Origin: Pterois miles
Lineage: Eukaryota; Chordata; Actinopteri; Perciformes; Scorpaenidae
NCBI GenBank assembly: GCA_947000775.1
Contig: CAMQGK010000637.1
Location: 12,317,501-12,381,500 of the forward strand
Direction: 5' to 3'
Length of the DNA stretch: 64,000 nt
The notes beneath the pieces are model-generated. The model was given only the letters and a program-made list of their open reading frames with translations. It ran no database searches and was not told the origin of the DNA. Positions within the stretch are counted from its first letter, which is position 1. The number at the start of each line of letters is the position of its first letter. Both the position numbers and the translations under genes were made by a program. Shown one piece after another: positions 14,022 through 26,004 of the stretch.

Positions 14022-14100
14022 GGAAGCTGTCCGCCGTCTATTGTCCTTGGTAATAAACTTGCTGCTTCCCTCGTTCAAGTTCTCTGGCTGAGAAATGCTG
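14022..14100 (-). pseudogene. hoxd13a: Decayed homeobox of hoxd13a
   Basis: On the minus strand one frame reads KFITKDNRRRTAS (14060-14022). Group-13 Hox proteins have KFITKDKRRRISA there, a helix 1-2 signature not shared by other Hox groups. About ten bases upstream another frame reads ELER (14082-14071), matching KELERE at the end of helix 1. The two pieces are out of frame because the bases coding for the intervening E(Y/F)A(T/A)(N/S) are about 5 short. Upstream, CAAGCAG...CTCA can be matched to the KLQL codons with an insertion. Downstream, the recognition helix (WFQNRR) is not recognisable and the frame hits TAG shortly after. No exon 1 was identified. Strand and position, between hoxd12a and evx2, are exactly those of hoxd13. 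It cannot encode a working homeodomain. Confidence 0.88.
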
Positions 14101-17100
14101 CTTGATCCTCCAAGTGTTGAAACCTCAGCAGTGTTTAGAGTCGGATGAAGCCAAAGTGGATGCGCAGATTAAACAGAACTGGAGATCACCAGGTCTCAAT
14201 GAGCAGTTTTTGCATGCGGAAAAAAAATGTTTTTCTAATTCTTTTGTCTATTTGGTGCTGAGGGAACAAAGAAAGTCCTTATTCAGAAACAGTAAAACCT
14301 AATGGACCTTTAATAGAGAACAGGTTTACAAATGTGTGTAATACTTGCAGCTGAGAATCGCCTTTACATTTATGGACTATATTTAAGTTCATTGAAAGGT
14401 AGAAACGGAAAATGGTGGCTGAGGATGCGAGAAATGTGACAAGCAAATTGCGGCATCGAAACGAAATAATTTCTAATAAATAGAAAGACCTGGTGAAGGG
14501 AAGCGATGAGATTTGACCTGGAGGGGTTTATGTTGGGCCTATTAATTAAATCACGCGGTTTAGAGGTTCAGGGTTTAAGATCCGACGTGAAACTGGAGGC
14601 ACACATTGGGACAAAGTTTAGAGGAAAAGCCTCAGAGTCTGCACTTTATGCACAGGGGGGAAAATATCGATAAACTAGCCCACATTTACAGATTAAATTC
14701 AAACCAAGGTTACCCAAGGTCGCCCTGCTTAATCCATTTTAATCCAACTGAGTTTGCGCGCGCTAAAAGACATTATCGCCAAGCTCATATCTAGAAATAT
14801 AAACAATTTATTTATAGAAACAATTTAAAAATACATTGTTGTTTAGGTACCAAGAAATTAGTAGGTCATTTAACAAATCGACAAATAGCTCAGGAATCAG
14901 TGTGAATAGAAGATTATAAAGTGAATGAGTGAATATGCTATTATAATTATAATTATCATTACTAGATAATGTGTTCACTAAAACAGTGATATCTGTCAGG
15001 ACAACTTTATAAATAAGCTGCTGCTGGATGACACAAAGCTAATATATAGCCTACACATCCATTGACAATTATCCACATAGTTATGATTTAACGTGCGTTC
15101 TACGCATATTAGTCACTATTGAATATAATGTTACATTAGGCTTAAAGCACTAAAGCTATTGAGGTTTTAACTCTATTATTATTTTAATGACAAAAAGAGA
15201 AAGCAGGGAATGGCCAACGATATTTCCTCAGTTGAAGCATATTGAACTCAGATTTCCAAAGTTTGGTTTTCTGTGTTTGGTGGATTGTTTCTCTGTTGTT
15301 ACAATGCTAATTGGTATTGTATTTTACATCGTTGGAGAGCCTGTTTATTTACCTTTACATTGATGTCCAACCTGTAAGGATCATGCATTTTTGGGCTGAG
15401 CAACACAGCTGATTATGTAGGTTGCGCCCAAGTGAAATTTGCCAAAAAAGTCTCTGTCAATACTTAACAGTGTATTCTCCTGTTGAGTCTTGTTTTAAGC
15501 TCCCGGTGCTGCCAGTCAGGCACCACAAGACCACAGGATCACAAAGTGATCAATTTCATTCAGAAAAGTCAGCTTTTTCAAAGCCAAAGAAGCTCAGTTC
15601 AACATTTATTTCAAAACTAAACTCCTCATCTCTTCTGACATGATTTTGAAATCCGATGGTTTGGTGCCAGTCACCTGGAGCTCAAAACAAGAGTCTGTAC
15701 CAACAGGAAAACACACTGTTTAGTATTGGCAGAGAATTTTGGCAAATTTCATTTGGGCACAACCCACATAATCAGCTGCTCATCCCAAAAATGAATGATC
15801 CTCACGAGCTGGACACCATTGTGAAGATAAATAAACAGGCTTTCCAATAACATAAAATACAATGATAATTAGCATCGTAACAACAGAGAAATAATCCACC
15901 AACACAAATGTCAGAGTTTATATTTATTCTTGGCAAATTACCTGCTACTATTAATGATACCTTTATACTGAAAGAAGAGCATCTTGCTGTCCCCATGTAT
16001 AATAATACTCTAACTTTGCTCAATATTTCTGATTCTGAGTAGGAAAACACATTCATTTCATCGTTCATGATGGCATAAGAAAATGTCTTCCTGTTATTAC
16101 AATACAGCAAAATGTTAACTGTTCATTTTCTGTCCAAGCCTGAATATACAGATATTGTGTGTTTTGGCAGCAGTTAGTTTTGTCCTTGCTGTTATTTGGT
16201 TAGTTTGCATTTACAAGAAGTCGCCACTAGATGGCGCTCTCAGTCAAGGAAAGAAATCTGAAGACCAGAAAAGGTGCAGTTGTAGCAGCATGAAACTGGC
16301 ATGAAGCAGCAGCTTCATTGAGCATTCAACACTGAAACATCTGATTAATGAGCTGGTTCAGCTCACTGCGGGGGTTTATGTTTGAATCAGAGGTAAATCT
16401 GATGCAAACATCTGAGCAGCTGAAGACTTCTCATTCACACTGACTTAAGAGAAGAGAGAAAATATGCTTCATTACTAAAAGAAAGACGCCTACATCCAGT
16501 AGAAGGTATTATTTAGGTTGTTGTTGTTTCAGAAGAATCTCAAAATATTTAGAAGGGAAGTAAAATACATAATATCAATGCAATGATGTGCTGCAGCTGC
16601 ACACAAGCAACGGAGCCTATAGCCCCATGTTCCTCATTATACATTATGATATGCATCCTGTAATGAGTGTATGGGATCATGCAGCAGACCGGTGGTAGAA
16701 AAAGGAAATTGTGTAAGATTAATGCTGAACATTGAATTTATACTGTAATCACATGTCTGGATTTACTGTAAATACTGATCTGAACCACAGCTCATTAGAT
16801 ACACATGTCAAACAAGATGCAGATTGTGTCAGTAGTTATTTGACTCTAATTTAGGACAGACTCCACGGTGTTGTCTAAGTAACAAATCTCAACATCTTGC
16901 CTATTCATACCATTTAATGTCCTGTTGACAGATATAATAGTTTATTAAGTACTACTTGGACTATATGCAGTTTAGCAATTAAGACATGGCTATTGTTTCA
17001 AGTAGAGAGTACTTGCAGAGGGACAGTGTGGCACACAAACTCCAGTTGAAGGTCTATAGCATGTGATTCTTATAGAAGCTTTTATCAGATGGACAGAGTG

Positions 17101-17630
17101 AACACCAAATACTTCAAAGTGTTAAAAACACCATTCAGAAAAAAAACAGGCCATAGTTTGGATTTATCTAAGTGGGGAGATGTAAAGGATAATCTGTCTC
17201 CTCTCCATATCAACTTCAAGAATGAAGTGGATTAAATTGGACATATTAAAAAAAAAAAAAATCACTTTTCAGTGCTTGTGCACACACATTTGGGTATCTG
17301 GAGCGCCTATAACCACAAACTGTGAAACAAAACAAGCCAGTCAGTGTTTCGTAAGCTGTCTAGATGAGAAAATATGAGATTCAACAAGCCGTTCAGATTT
17401 AGCTCCCTTTCCTATGGCACATGGCAGCTCAGTAGAATATATCAGCAACAGCAAACACTCAGAGAAAGTGCTGTGGTGGCGTAGACAGAGACGCACCAGG
17501 CGGGTGGAAGGGGAAGTGGATGGCTTCAACAAACAAAGCTTTCATTCAGGCTGTTCATATCCTGTGTTACATTTCACTATCATGCTACAATCAGCTGTTC
17601 ATCTGTGTCCCGTGTTTATAACATCCAGTC
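14101..17630. other. Intergenic DNA, hoxd13a relic to evx2 (left part)
   Basis: This is where the hoxd13a promoter and exon 1 should have been. No Hox exon 1 reading frame could be recognised in any frame, and the open frames are short and domain-free. It contains one strong CTCF-like motif (listed separately). Otherwise it is AT-rich single-copy-looking sequence. Confidence 0.5.
16224..16238 (+). promoter_or_regulatory. Strong CTCF-like motif, forward orientation
   Basis: CCACTAGATGGCGCT fits the core consensus CCASYAGRKGGCRSY at every position. It sits about 2.1 kb beyond the hoxd13a relic, towards evx2. In mammals, CTCF sites near Hoxd13 and Evx2 mark the 5' HoxD domain boundary, so this is a good candidate for the equivalent. 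Occupancy is inferred. Confidence 0.6.
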
Positions 17631-17639
17631 CACTTCTTC

Positions 17640-17790
17640 ACTGTAAAAACGTTGTAATCTTAAGTCCATCCATGTTGTTTTTTCCTAAACCTAACTAAGT
17701 GGTCTTGTTGCGTAAACCTAAGTGTTTTTGCTTAATTCACAATGTTAAGCATGTGTTGCTTAACTGAAACCAAAAAGTGACGCCAAGGGG
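17640..17790. repeat. Dispersed repeat fragment (CCTAAACCTAACTAAGT family)
   Basis: Contains CCTAAACCTAACTAAGT followed by a degenerate second copy (GTAAACCTAAGTG). The same type of motif recurs at 31.27-31.37 kb in this window. Such CTAAACCTAAC-bearing repeats are, to my knowledge, frequent in fish genomes. The class is not determined. Confidence 0.5.
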
Positions 17791-20094
17791 TTTGACAAAG
17801 CACCACCTTTCTCACAAGCTGCCAACAAGCCTTTATCACAGCAGAAAGTTTGGATGTTCATAATGTCTAACAGTGTCTCTGTTCTGTTCAGGTGGCCCGG
17901 TGACAGTGACAGCGAACCAACATTCACATACCAGGACCCTACAATCAAAGCAGCTACATGAAATTCAGTCATAGTTAATTCAATTGTGCTTTTCCTACTG
18001 TGACAAGTCACAATGTCTTCTGTGAAAAGGACAATCAGAGCAGAGTAGGCATTTCTGTTTCAGCCAGAGGGTAAATACAGGTATGTCCACACAGTCAGTA
18101 CGAGAAGAATAATGGGATTTTTTACAACATTAAGCATGTAAACATGTTCTAGTGAACTCAAAATAGAAGTATGAACTTGAACATGATATGTCCCCTTTTA
18201 GCTAACAGGTCAAACTCAGTAAGGCCTCACATCTGAGGTTCTGGTTCAGGCTACTTCATAGAAAGATAAATTCAAATATAATTTATGTTCAGTGGCTTCT
18301 ATAAATCGACAATCTATTAACAGACCTTTCGTGACACAGTATTGGATGTAAATCAGTGTCAGAGACATAATATGGATCTCTCTTCATGTTGTGTGGAGAG
18401 TTGGTAATTAAGGGCACTACTCACTCACCTGTTCCTGTCTGAGCACACAGTAAATGCAACCTCTTGCAACACATGCACTTCAGGTGATTCATAAAAAACA
18501 GGACAAATTACATTTCAATACAGTATTTTGAGTGTAAGTGTAACATCTTTTTTTTTTTCAATCTGGACCCTATTTGCCTATGTTTTTGTCTAACTGCCGA
18601 ATAGAGACAGCACTTTCTAATACTGGTCCAGTTTTGAGGGAGAGCGCTGCAGACGGCAGCTGCTCATGCGCTGCAATATGGTGCAATAGGGTCAAGCTGG
18701 CAGCATCATTTCAGTCCACTAAAAGTGCTTGTTATTGCAGTGACAGGCTCTGATTGTTATTAGAGGTGTATGACATTATAGAAAGAGTCTCACTTCATTC
18801 TGAAATCTGCTGAGGTGATGTGTTGCTGGAAGACAACGGTGGAATACAGAATACATCCATGGTGGAAACACAGCCAGGTTTGTTATGTTGGAGTACAGAG
18901 AGCATAGCTTAGCGTTACCTAAAAGATTTTCCATATCATGACTGAATATTTAGTTGAGCAAGAGTATACAGATACTCAGATTTCACAACGAGACTTCTCC
19001 TTGAGCAGGACTTGGACAAGATAACAGACCAGACCAAATGACAGGTAAGAAAATGTTATATTTCTCTGTAGGGTCCTTCCTATAATGTCGAGACATTTAC
19101 AATAACAATCTGAGCCTGTCAGTGGTAAAAACAAGCACTGTGAATGAACTTACATGTATGTTACACTGACGCTGCTCACTTGCCCTCACGGCTCGTTTCA
19201 TGGCTGCTGGTGTCAGTGTATCCCTCAATACTGGACCAATTTCAAAAACTGTTGTCCCTATTAGCCACTTAGACACAGTTGTATGCTTCATCAAATGGCT
19301 AGTAAGCATGTCTAGTGGTAAAGGACAGAGGGTGTCGTATCCTCTACAGATTGTAAAGCCCCGAGTCAAAATTGTGATTTGGGGCTATACAAATGAATCA
19401 TCTCCATATGTTGTGGGGCTAATTTTGCATTGTCTGCTGCAGATGTTAATGATAAAGGACTGCTCACACCTAATTTTGCACAAATGGTCGCACCTTGTGT
19501 CACTTCTTTCTACTCTATGATGGAGTCAAGTTCAAGGAGTCAAAGGATGAATCATTTACAACTGCTTTAAAACAAAGCAATAAGGCAACTGACTAAAATA
19601 AAAGCAGATGGTGACTGTGATGGATTTCTGAAGGTTTCAAACCGCTACCAGTTGATTGAGAAATGGAGATGAGTTGTTGCCACATTCAAAAATCTAATAA
19701 CACTACAGCATGACGGCTAGATCAGTAGTCAGGATAAACATATATGGATTAGTAAATATGACATTTTCAAATGGCATGGTAAATGGTTGCCCATTTACAT
19801 ATTCTTTCTCAAAATAAACCTTGCTTTATCGTGGACAAGACAGTCAAGTTTGGTTTTATGCGTGTGTGTGTGTGTGCGTGTGTGTGTGTTATAAATATAT
19901 ATATAAATATAAATGATATGGACGGATCATTTTACTGCTATGAACGGTGAAAATGAAGGGTTTACATTCTGGGAATTCTGAATGTGGGTCACATTTTGTT
20001 AAACTGGTGGATATTTATGTTGCCTGGCTTAAACTCAGTGGGCAACCGCAAAGGTCTGAAAAGTGAAGCTAATGCTGAAGTGCCTCAAACTTGC
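17791..20094. other. Intergenic DNA, hoxd13a relic to evx2 (middle part)
   Basis: No coding exon is supported. A short TG run lies at 19861-19888. A piece with TTGTAAAGCCCC and GATTTGGGGCTATACAAAT (about 19345-19410) resembles the 3' end of a common fish interspersed repeat. The rest has no recognised content. Confidence 0.45.
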
Positions 20095-20525
20095 ATTCTT
20101 TCTCAAATCCAGCAGGTGGCGACTCCTCTGGTTGCAAAAAGAAGTCTGATTGTATAGAAGTCGATGAGAAAATGAGCCGACTTCTCACTTGATTTATTAC
20201 CTCAGTAAACATTGTAAACATGAGTTTATGGTTGAATCGCTACTTTAAAGTCTTCCTCAGTACAGCATGATGTTCATTTAGTAAATTATGGTCCCATTTA
20301 GAGTCAAACAGACCATGAGGCAGGGTGCGATTTAGGGCGTGGCTACATTGTGATTGACAGGTCACTGACACGGTGTTGTCTGGTCTGGGAGTAAATAAAG
20401 AGAAAGAAACCAAGATGGCGACGACCAAAATGGCAAATTTAAGGCTTCAAGGTTCAGGTTTATCTACAAACCAGTGGGTGACGTTGTGGTGACTACGTCC
20501 ACTCCTTATATACAGTCTATGACTG
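20095..20525. repeat. Dispersed short element (GTGGTGACTACGTCCA family)
   Basis: The stretch from CAGCAGGTGGCGACTCCTCT through CATGATGTTCATTTAGTAAA and GGGCGTGGC to GTGACTACGTCCACTCCTTA and ATACAGTCTATGA matches a short interspersed element I recognise as very common in percomorph genomes. Identification is from memory of the family, not from a search. It carries a CTCF-like motif near its left end. Confidence 0.7.
20109..20122 (+). promoter_or_regulatory. CTCF-like motif inside a dispersed element
   Basis: CCAGCAGGTGGCGA fits CCASYAGRKGGCRS except for the last base, in the same orientation as the motifs at 12804 and 16224. It lies within the repeat starting near 20095, so it was probably brought by the element. 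Confidence 0.45.
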
Positions 20526-22299
20526 AACTCAAAATTTTTGATAATAATAATAATAATGTCTAAGTAAGATCATATTGTCAGGGATCTTAAACTCACCCCT
20601 GGAGTAGTAGCAACCATGTGCCTTAAGTTGCAATTCCTCTAATGGCCACTAGATGACTGACTGTAAGGAGGTAGCTAAGAAACTCCCCCAACTTCTCACT
20701 GGAAATACAATCAACACATCTTCCAGTGTGCCCCTAACAAGCCTTTTTAACAGAAGACTAGACACTAGGACACTAGAGCCATCTGTAATATTAGTGGCAC
20801 CTGTGTTTTTTCCTGCTTGGACAAGTCAAAATGTCTGCTGATGTCTTTGGAAGCTTTAAAGACACTGCAGACCGTTGGTAAACACACTGGGATTTTAATC
20901 ATTCAGCTCGTGTTCACAGGTAGATTGACTGACATCTCCTCTACTCCTGTTAGTTTTGTTGCACCTGTTAAGGCGGGACAACTCACACCTTCATCACTCT
21001 TACAGTTAAATGGATGCAACTCCCATCGTAGCCCACCACTGTCTAAGCTGGCCGCACTGGCACATATCTGGAAACGCTAATTAATGTGCATTGTAAATAA
21101 ATCAATAAAATAAATATGACCATATGACAATCCTTTTTGACAGCACTTTCTTGTGAAATCCAGCCATCTTTACAGATTTATAACCTAGTATAAAGTAAAG
21201 AAGAAGCATTCATTTTCGATTAGTGGTATGCTTATTTCATGTCAGATTAGCAAATAACAATTTCATTACCACAGAAAAGCAAAAATTCTGAATCTACTTG
21301 ATTCAACCTTTCGATCTCTGGATGTTGTTGAAGTTTAATATGAAACTTTGACATGACAGAGAAAGTTAACTGTGAAGTGAAAACCCTGGAAATTGCTAAC
21401 AAAAATGCTGAGAAACCTTTTGACATCTGCATGATTCAAATCTGCCATCCATACTGTGATTTAGACTGATTCAAACTGCAGATTCAAATCTATAGACCCC
21501 AAATGTTTATAACATGTGTAGGCAAGGGTCCATTCAGAGCGCTGCCGTGCATCAGTGCAACTACTTTAACTGAAGAGCGTAAGAAATGTGCATCTGTGCC
21601 ATGAATCAGCCTCTGAGGAGGAGCTTGAGTCAAGTCAACCACAAAAAAGACTTCATATCCAGACCATCTCTCTAAAATGTATAAATTTGTACCATGTTTT
21701 TTAAAAAGAAAATGCTGTGAAGTGAATATTTGCTATAGTTTTAGATACTTAAATTATCTGTTTTGATCTAAAACAACACTGATATACAAACGCATGACCT
21801 TAAGAACAACTCTTGATCTCTTAATCAATGCAACCAGTTAAAGGGAAGATTTACACTTTGTTTAGCTGAAAAGATGACCAGAGTGGTCAGATTATGCTGA
21901 ACAAAGTAAAGTTAAGGTAAAATTCAAAGATACATTTCTAACTATAGGATTGTACAATTCAGAAGTGTCTGCAATGAAATATCTTTTTTTAAAACTCTCT
22001 TCATACATAAAAAGATTCATCAGCTGCTCAGAAGTAGATACATGCTGCAAATGACCTAATTATATGAAATGTAAATTCCCAAACCAGTGTCTTACTAGAG
22101 TACAATGTTATTTTTTCAATCAAAAATAAAAGAAAATATTGTATTCACTAAGGAAGCAATGCGTTTGACTAAATAAATATTAACAGGTCTTATTCGTTGC
22201 ATTATAAAATATGATTCCCCTGAATAATATTATTAAATAAGTGGGATGAAATATATTATCAGTAAGTTGATATTGAAATTTAAGCTGCAATAGGTTCTT
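20526..22299. other. Intergenic DNA upstream of evx2
   Basis: No coding exon is supported. Parts near 20.58-20.66 kb (CTCTAATGGCCACTAGATGA) look like another dispersed repeat fragment. The remainder is AT-rich with nothing recognised. Confidence 0.4.
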
Positions 22300-23719
22300 A
22301 TCCTGGTTCTTTGCAGCTTCCAGCTCCTCTAAACTAGCTTCACAGAAGTCTAATTAAAATGATCATTTATATTATCCATCTATTAATTGCCATATAAACT
22401 CATGTTGCCCGGGAATGCTCCCAGAGAGCTCAACATCATCATCATCACCAGGTAAACGACAACCCACACCTCCCATTCAACACCTCCTTTCAATGACAGC
22501 AATTAATATTAAAGACCTGCAGGAGGCGCCAGAGGACGCGCAGAGGATAATCTGACGCCTTTATAGTCCACTCACATGGAGAAACCAGGAGTCCACGCGT
22601 GGGTGTTATGTCTTTACACATCGAGTCTCCGGTAGAGTTAATATGATGTAGACATGTGGCGCTTATTTCTCTGGAAATACCCAAAAAACACCATGCAGAA
22701 AATAAAGGTTTCGATTGGGAGGAAATGACTTTAAACCGATGAGAGATTCTGTTTAAAATCTAAAATGTTGCGCTTTAAAATTTGAGCAATCAGAGCAAAT
22801 CAAAAAGAACAAAGAAAATACAAAGAATTACCTGTAAAGACATATATTTAAAAATAACAGTGACAATTTATCGTTAAATAATAATAATAATAATAACAAT
22901 AATAAAGATTAGACATGTTTTTTTTTAAGTAGCCATCCATAACATACAAATAAGCTCATCTACATGTATTAATACATATACAAGCGTGTGCTGTTGTCGG
23001 TTAATGTGTACTAATGCAACAATTATCACCACATCAAAATGTGTCTTTGACGAACTGTGTGGAACAAAAAAAATAGGAAAAATATGAAATGGCCTTTAAA
23101 AAAAACCATCATCATCTTAAAACCCAGAAATAATAATAGTCCTAATCTCTCAGGACAAATTTGCACTTTAATCCTAAAGCACTTCACAAACTGATTAAAG
23201 TCTCAATTCTGAGGAAGAAAAAAAGAAAAAGAAATAAGGAGAACAAATAAAAAGAGCAACGATTAGAGAGGGGGAGGGCTGAAAGAGAGGAGGGGAAACA
23301 ATAGAGAATCAAAGCATAATAATATTCCTAAATGAAGAGGGAAATGTTGCTCCGCTCATTTTATTAATCAGACTGTCAATTTCACCCAAGAGGCCAAACC
23401 CCAGAGCAATCTAAAACAGACTCAGAGATCAACCCAGGGACGCGCACCTCGCTCCTCACTCCTCTCCTCCTCTCCACTTGGATATTATTCGTCTGACCGA
23501 AGGCCGCCTCCATCATCAAGTGACAGCCCTCTCCTATTTATTTGCTTATAAACCTGTTACAATAAATGATCATTGGAGCAACGTCAGCCGAGCATTTTAA
23601 CAACGAACGGCAACCACTTTTGATGAATGACATTTCGCTGCTGTGGGGAGGATGCTCGGCTCCTTTTGAGCAGTCGCTCGTCGATTGCATTCAGATTCTT
23701 TCATTTTTCGCGTCTTGCT
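22300..23719 (+). promoter_or_regulatory. evx2 upstream region, candidate cis-regulatory DNA
   Basis: Largely repeat-free apart from a short AAT-type run near 22880, and rich in ATTA/TAAT cores with GC-balanced patches (22.4-22.7 and 23.4-23.65 kb). Location directly upstream of evx2 suggests promoter-proximal control elements. Conservation could not be tested here. Confidence 0.35.
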
Positions 23720-23729
23720 TATAAAAAGG
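23720..23729 (+). promoter_or_regulatory. TATA-like box of evx2
   Basis: TATAAAAAGG lies 148 bases before the evx2 ATG. This predicts a start site near 23750 and a 5' UTR of about 125 bases. The predicted leader contains a TG/GCG run (about 23814-23846) and a pyrimidine CTT run (about 23850-23866) just before the start codon. Confidence 0.45.
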
Positions 23730-23876
23730 TTTAGAGACAGTTATTTAGAGACAGTTGCATGCGGATTTAAGCTCCGACACAACTCATTGGTGCTCCAGCC
23801 CCCCCTGGACAAGTGTGTGTGTGTGTGCGTGCGCGTGTGTGTGTGTTTTTTCTTCTTCTTCTTCTTGCGCGGCTTA

Positions 23877-26004
23877 ATGATGGAGAGGATAAGAAAAGAG
23901 ATGATATTGATGGAGAGAGGTCTGCACAGTCCTGTCGCAGGGAAGAGGCTCGCAGACACGCCTGGAAACTCAGTGCTGGAGGCCCTGGAAAACTCTCAGC
24001 ACAGCGGACGGCTGAGCCCGAGAATAACTTCGGCTTCTCTCCATGGAAATCTGGGGGACATCCCGACGAAAGGCAAATTTGAAATTGACAGTCTTTTCGG
24101 TACGCACCACAACAGCGAAAATACCTCTTCGGCGGAGATTTCCTCCTCAGAAAGCAGGAAGAAAATGAGCATTTACTCCGAAGTTTCGCCAGATTCAGAT
24201 ATTAACAGTGATGTGGAGGTGGGATGCCCTGCGCATCGCTCCCCGAGCCAGCACAAGGAAAACAACAAAGGTACACTCATATTTCATTTTACTCCGAATA
24301 CATCTTTTTATTATTTATTTATTAATGCCATTTTATTTAGATGTTAAATATAGCGGGTATTTGCCTTGTGTTAATTCTATTTTATTTTTTATTATGTATT
24401 ATTCTCTCTATCCAAAAAACGAAATAAAGCTAAAATCTATATTATTAATTATTATTATTATCATTATTATTAGAGGACATAATTTGTAGCATTTTATTTC
24501 ATCATTATTGTCGTTAATATTATTATTATTATTGAGATTATTATACTACAAAAGAATACATGTAAGCGTATATTCATAAAATATTTTAAAAATACATATT
24601 TTGTATTTGCCTCTTGAGGCAAATATTACATCAACCTTAGCCTATTAGTTTTATATTTATTACCATTAACTTGTCAAATATAGCTAGGCCCACGCACAAG
24701 TGTAATATTTCTATATTATCGATAACAATAGGCCTAACAATTTTTTTATTATTATTATTTAGGTTTTTCAGATTCTGGGTCCTCCAACATAAGCTCCAAC
24801 TCCCTCCAGAATATGAACGGTAATTCATCGGGAGGATCAAACAATTCAAATAGCGACCAAGTGAGAAGATATCGGACTGCTTTCACCAGAGAACAAATCG
24901 GACGGCTGGAAAAAGAGTTTTACAGGGAAAATTACGTTTCCAGACCGAGGAGATGTGAATTAGCCGCAGCGCTGAATCTGCCCGAGACTACGATTAAGGT
25001 ACAGATTAATCTTCATTATTCTTCTGTGTGCATGTGTTAGTGCGGAGAAAGCAATGCAGAATAATAATTATAACACTCTGCAGTCGAAACACAGCAATCA
25101 TTATTCATACTCATGAAATGTTGCAGTGTGATATGATTTTTACAGGAAATAAGGCTTTTATTTACTGCTGGTGCTAATCAATTCAGATTCGCGTAATTTT
25201 AAAATAATGGCAATAATATTTTAAGAGACATATCTGAGCCATTTTGTAGCTTTTAACTGAATGATGCTGATGATGATCATTTTCAATTCAGTGACAAGAG
25301 CGTTTATAGGACATTAGACCAAAGGTGTAAATGAGACTGGAAACAACATGGCAGCTTCAATACGCGCCTCGTTTTGACTCTGTGTGCAGGTGTGGTTCCA
25401 GAACAGGCGGATGAAGGATAAGAGGCAGCGCTTGGCGATGTCCTGGCCTCATCCAGCAGACCCCAGTTTCTACACCTACATGATGACGCACGCGGCAGCT
25501 ACAGGAAGTCTACCTTACCCTTTCCACTCGCACATGCCTCTACACTACTACCCGCACGTCGGTGTCACTGCAGCAGCAGCAGCAGCCGCCGCTTCGGGCG
25601 CCGCCTCGTCGCCTTTCGCCACCTCCATCCGCCCCCTCGATACCTTCCGGGCCCTCTCCCACCCCTACTCGCGGCCGGAGCTCCTGTGCAGCTTCAGGCA
25701 CCCGGGACTCTACCAGTCGCCCGCAGGCCTCAATAGCTCAGCGGCGGCATCGGCGGCGGCTGCGGCTGCTGCGGCGGCGGCGGCGGTCAGCGCGCCGTCT
25801 GCCACCGGGCCCTGCTCGTGTCTGAGCTGCCACAGCAGCCAGGCGGCCAGCGCGTTGGGCTCCAGGAGCGCCAGCGCGGACTTTACCTGCACAGCTTCCG
25901 GGCAAAGATCCGAGAGTGGATTTCTGCCCTATTCTGCTGCTGTTCTCAGCAAGACCTCAGTCCCGTCTCCAGACCAACGAGAAGAAACTTCACTTAACAG
26001 ATAA
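23877..26004 (+). CDS. evx2: Even-skipped homeobox protein Evx2 (three exons)
   Basis: Nuclear homeodomain factor, usually a repressor, expressed in posterior mesoderm, fin buds and spinal interneurons. Exons are 23877-24270, 24763-24998 and 25390-26004, all GT/AG, giving 414 aa. The start MMERIRKEMILMERGLHSP is the conserved Evx2 N-terminus. The reading frame stays open further upstream, but only through the CTT and TG runs. A conserved acidic/Ser region follows (KGKFEIDSLF, SDVEVGCPA). The homeodomain is at about 166-225 (RRYRTAFTREQIGRLEKEF through WFQNRRMKDKRQR); intron 2 splits it just before the recognition-helix VWFQNRR. After it comes LAMSWPHPADPSFYTYMMTH, then two polyalanine tracts and the conserved end ESGFLPYSAAVLSKT. 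It is transcribed away from the Hox genes, as in other vertebrates. It is shorter than the human protein mainly in Gly/Ala tracts. Confidence 0.97.

Noticed and set aside
14101..17000. Search for hoxd13a exon 1
   Set aside because: No alanine-rich Hox13 N-terminal region could be recognised on the minus strand. It is either fully decayed or deleted.
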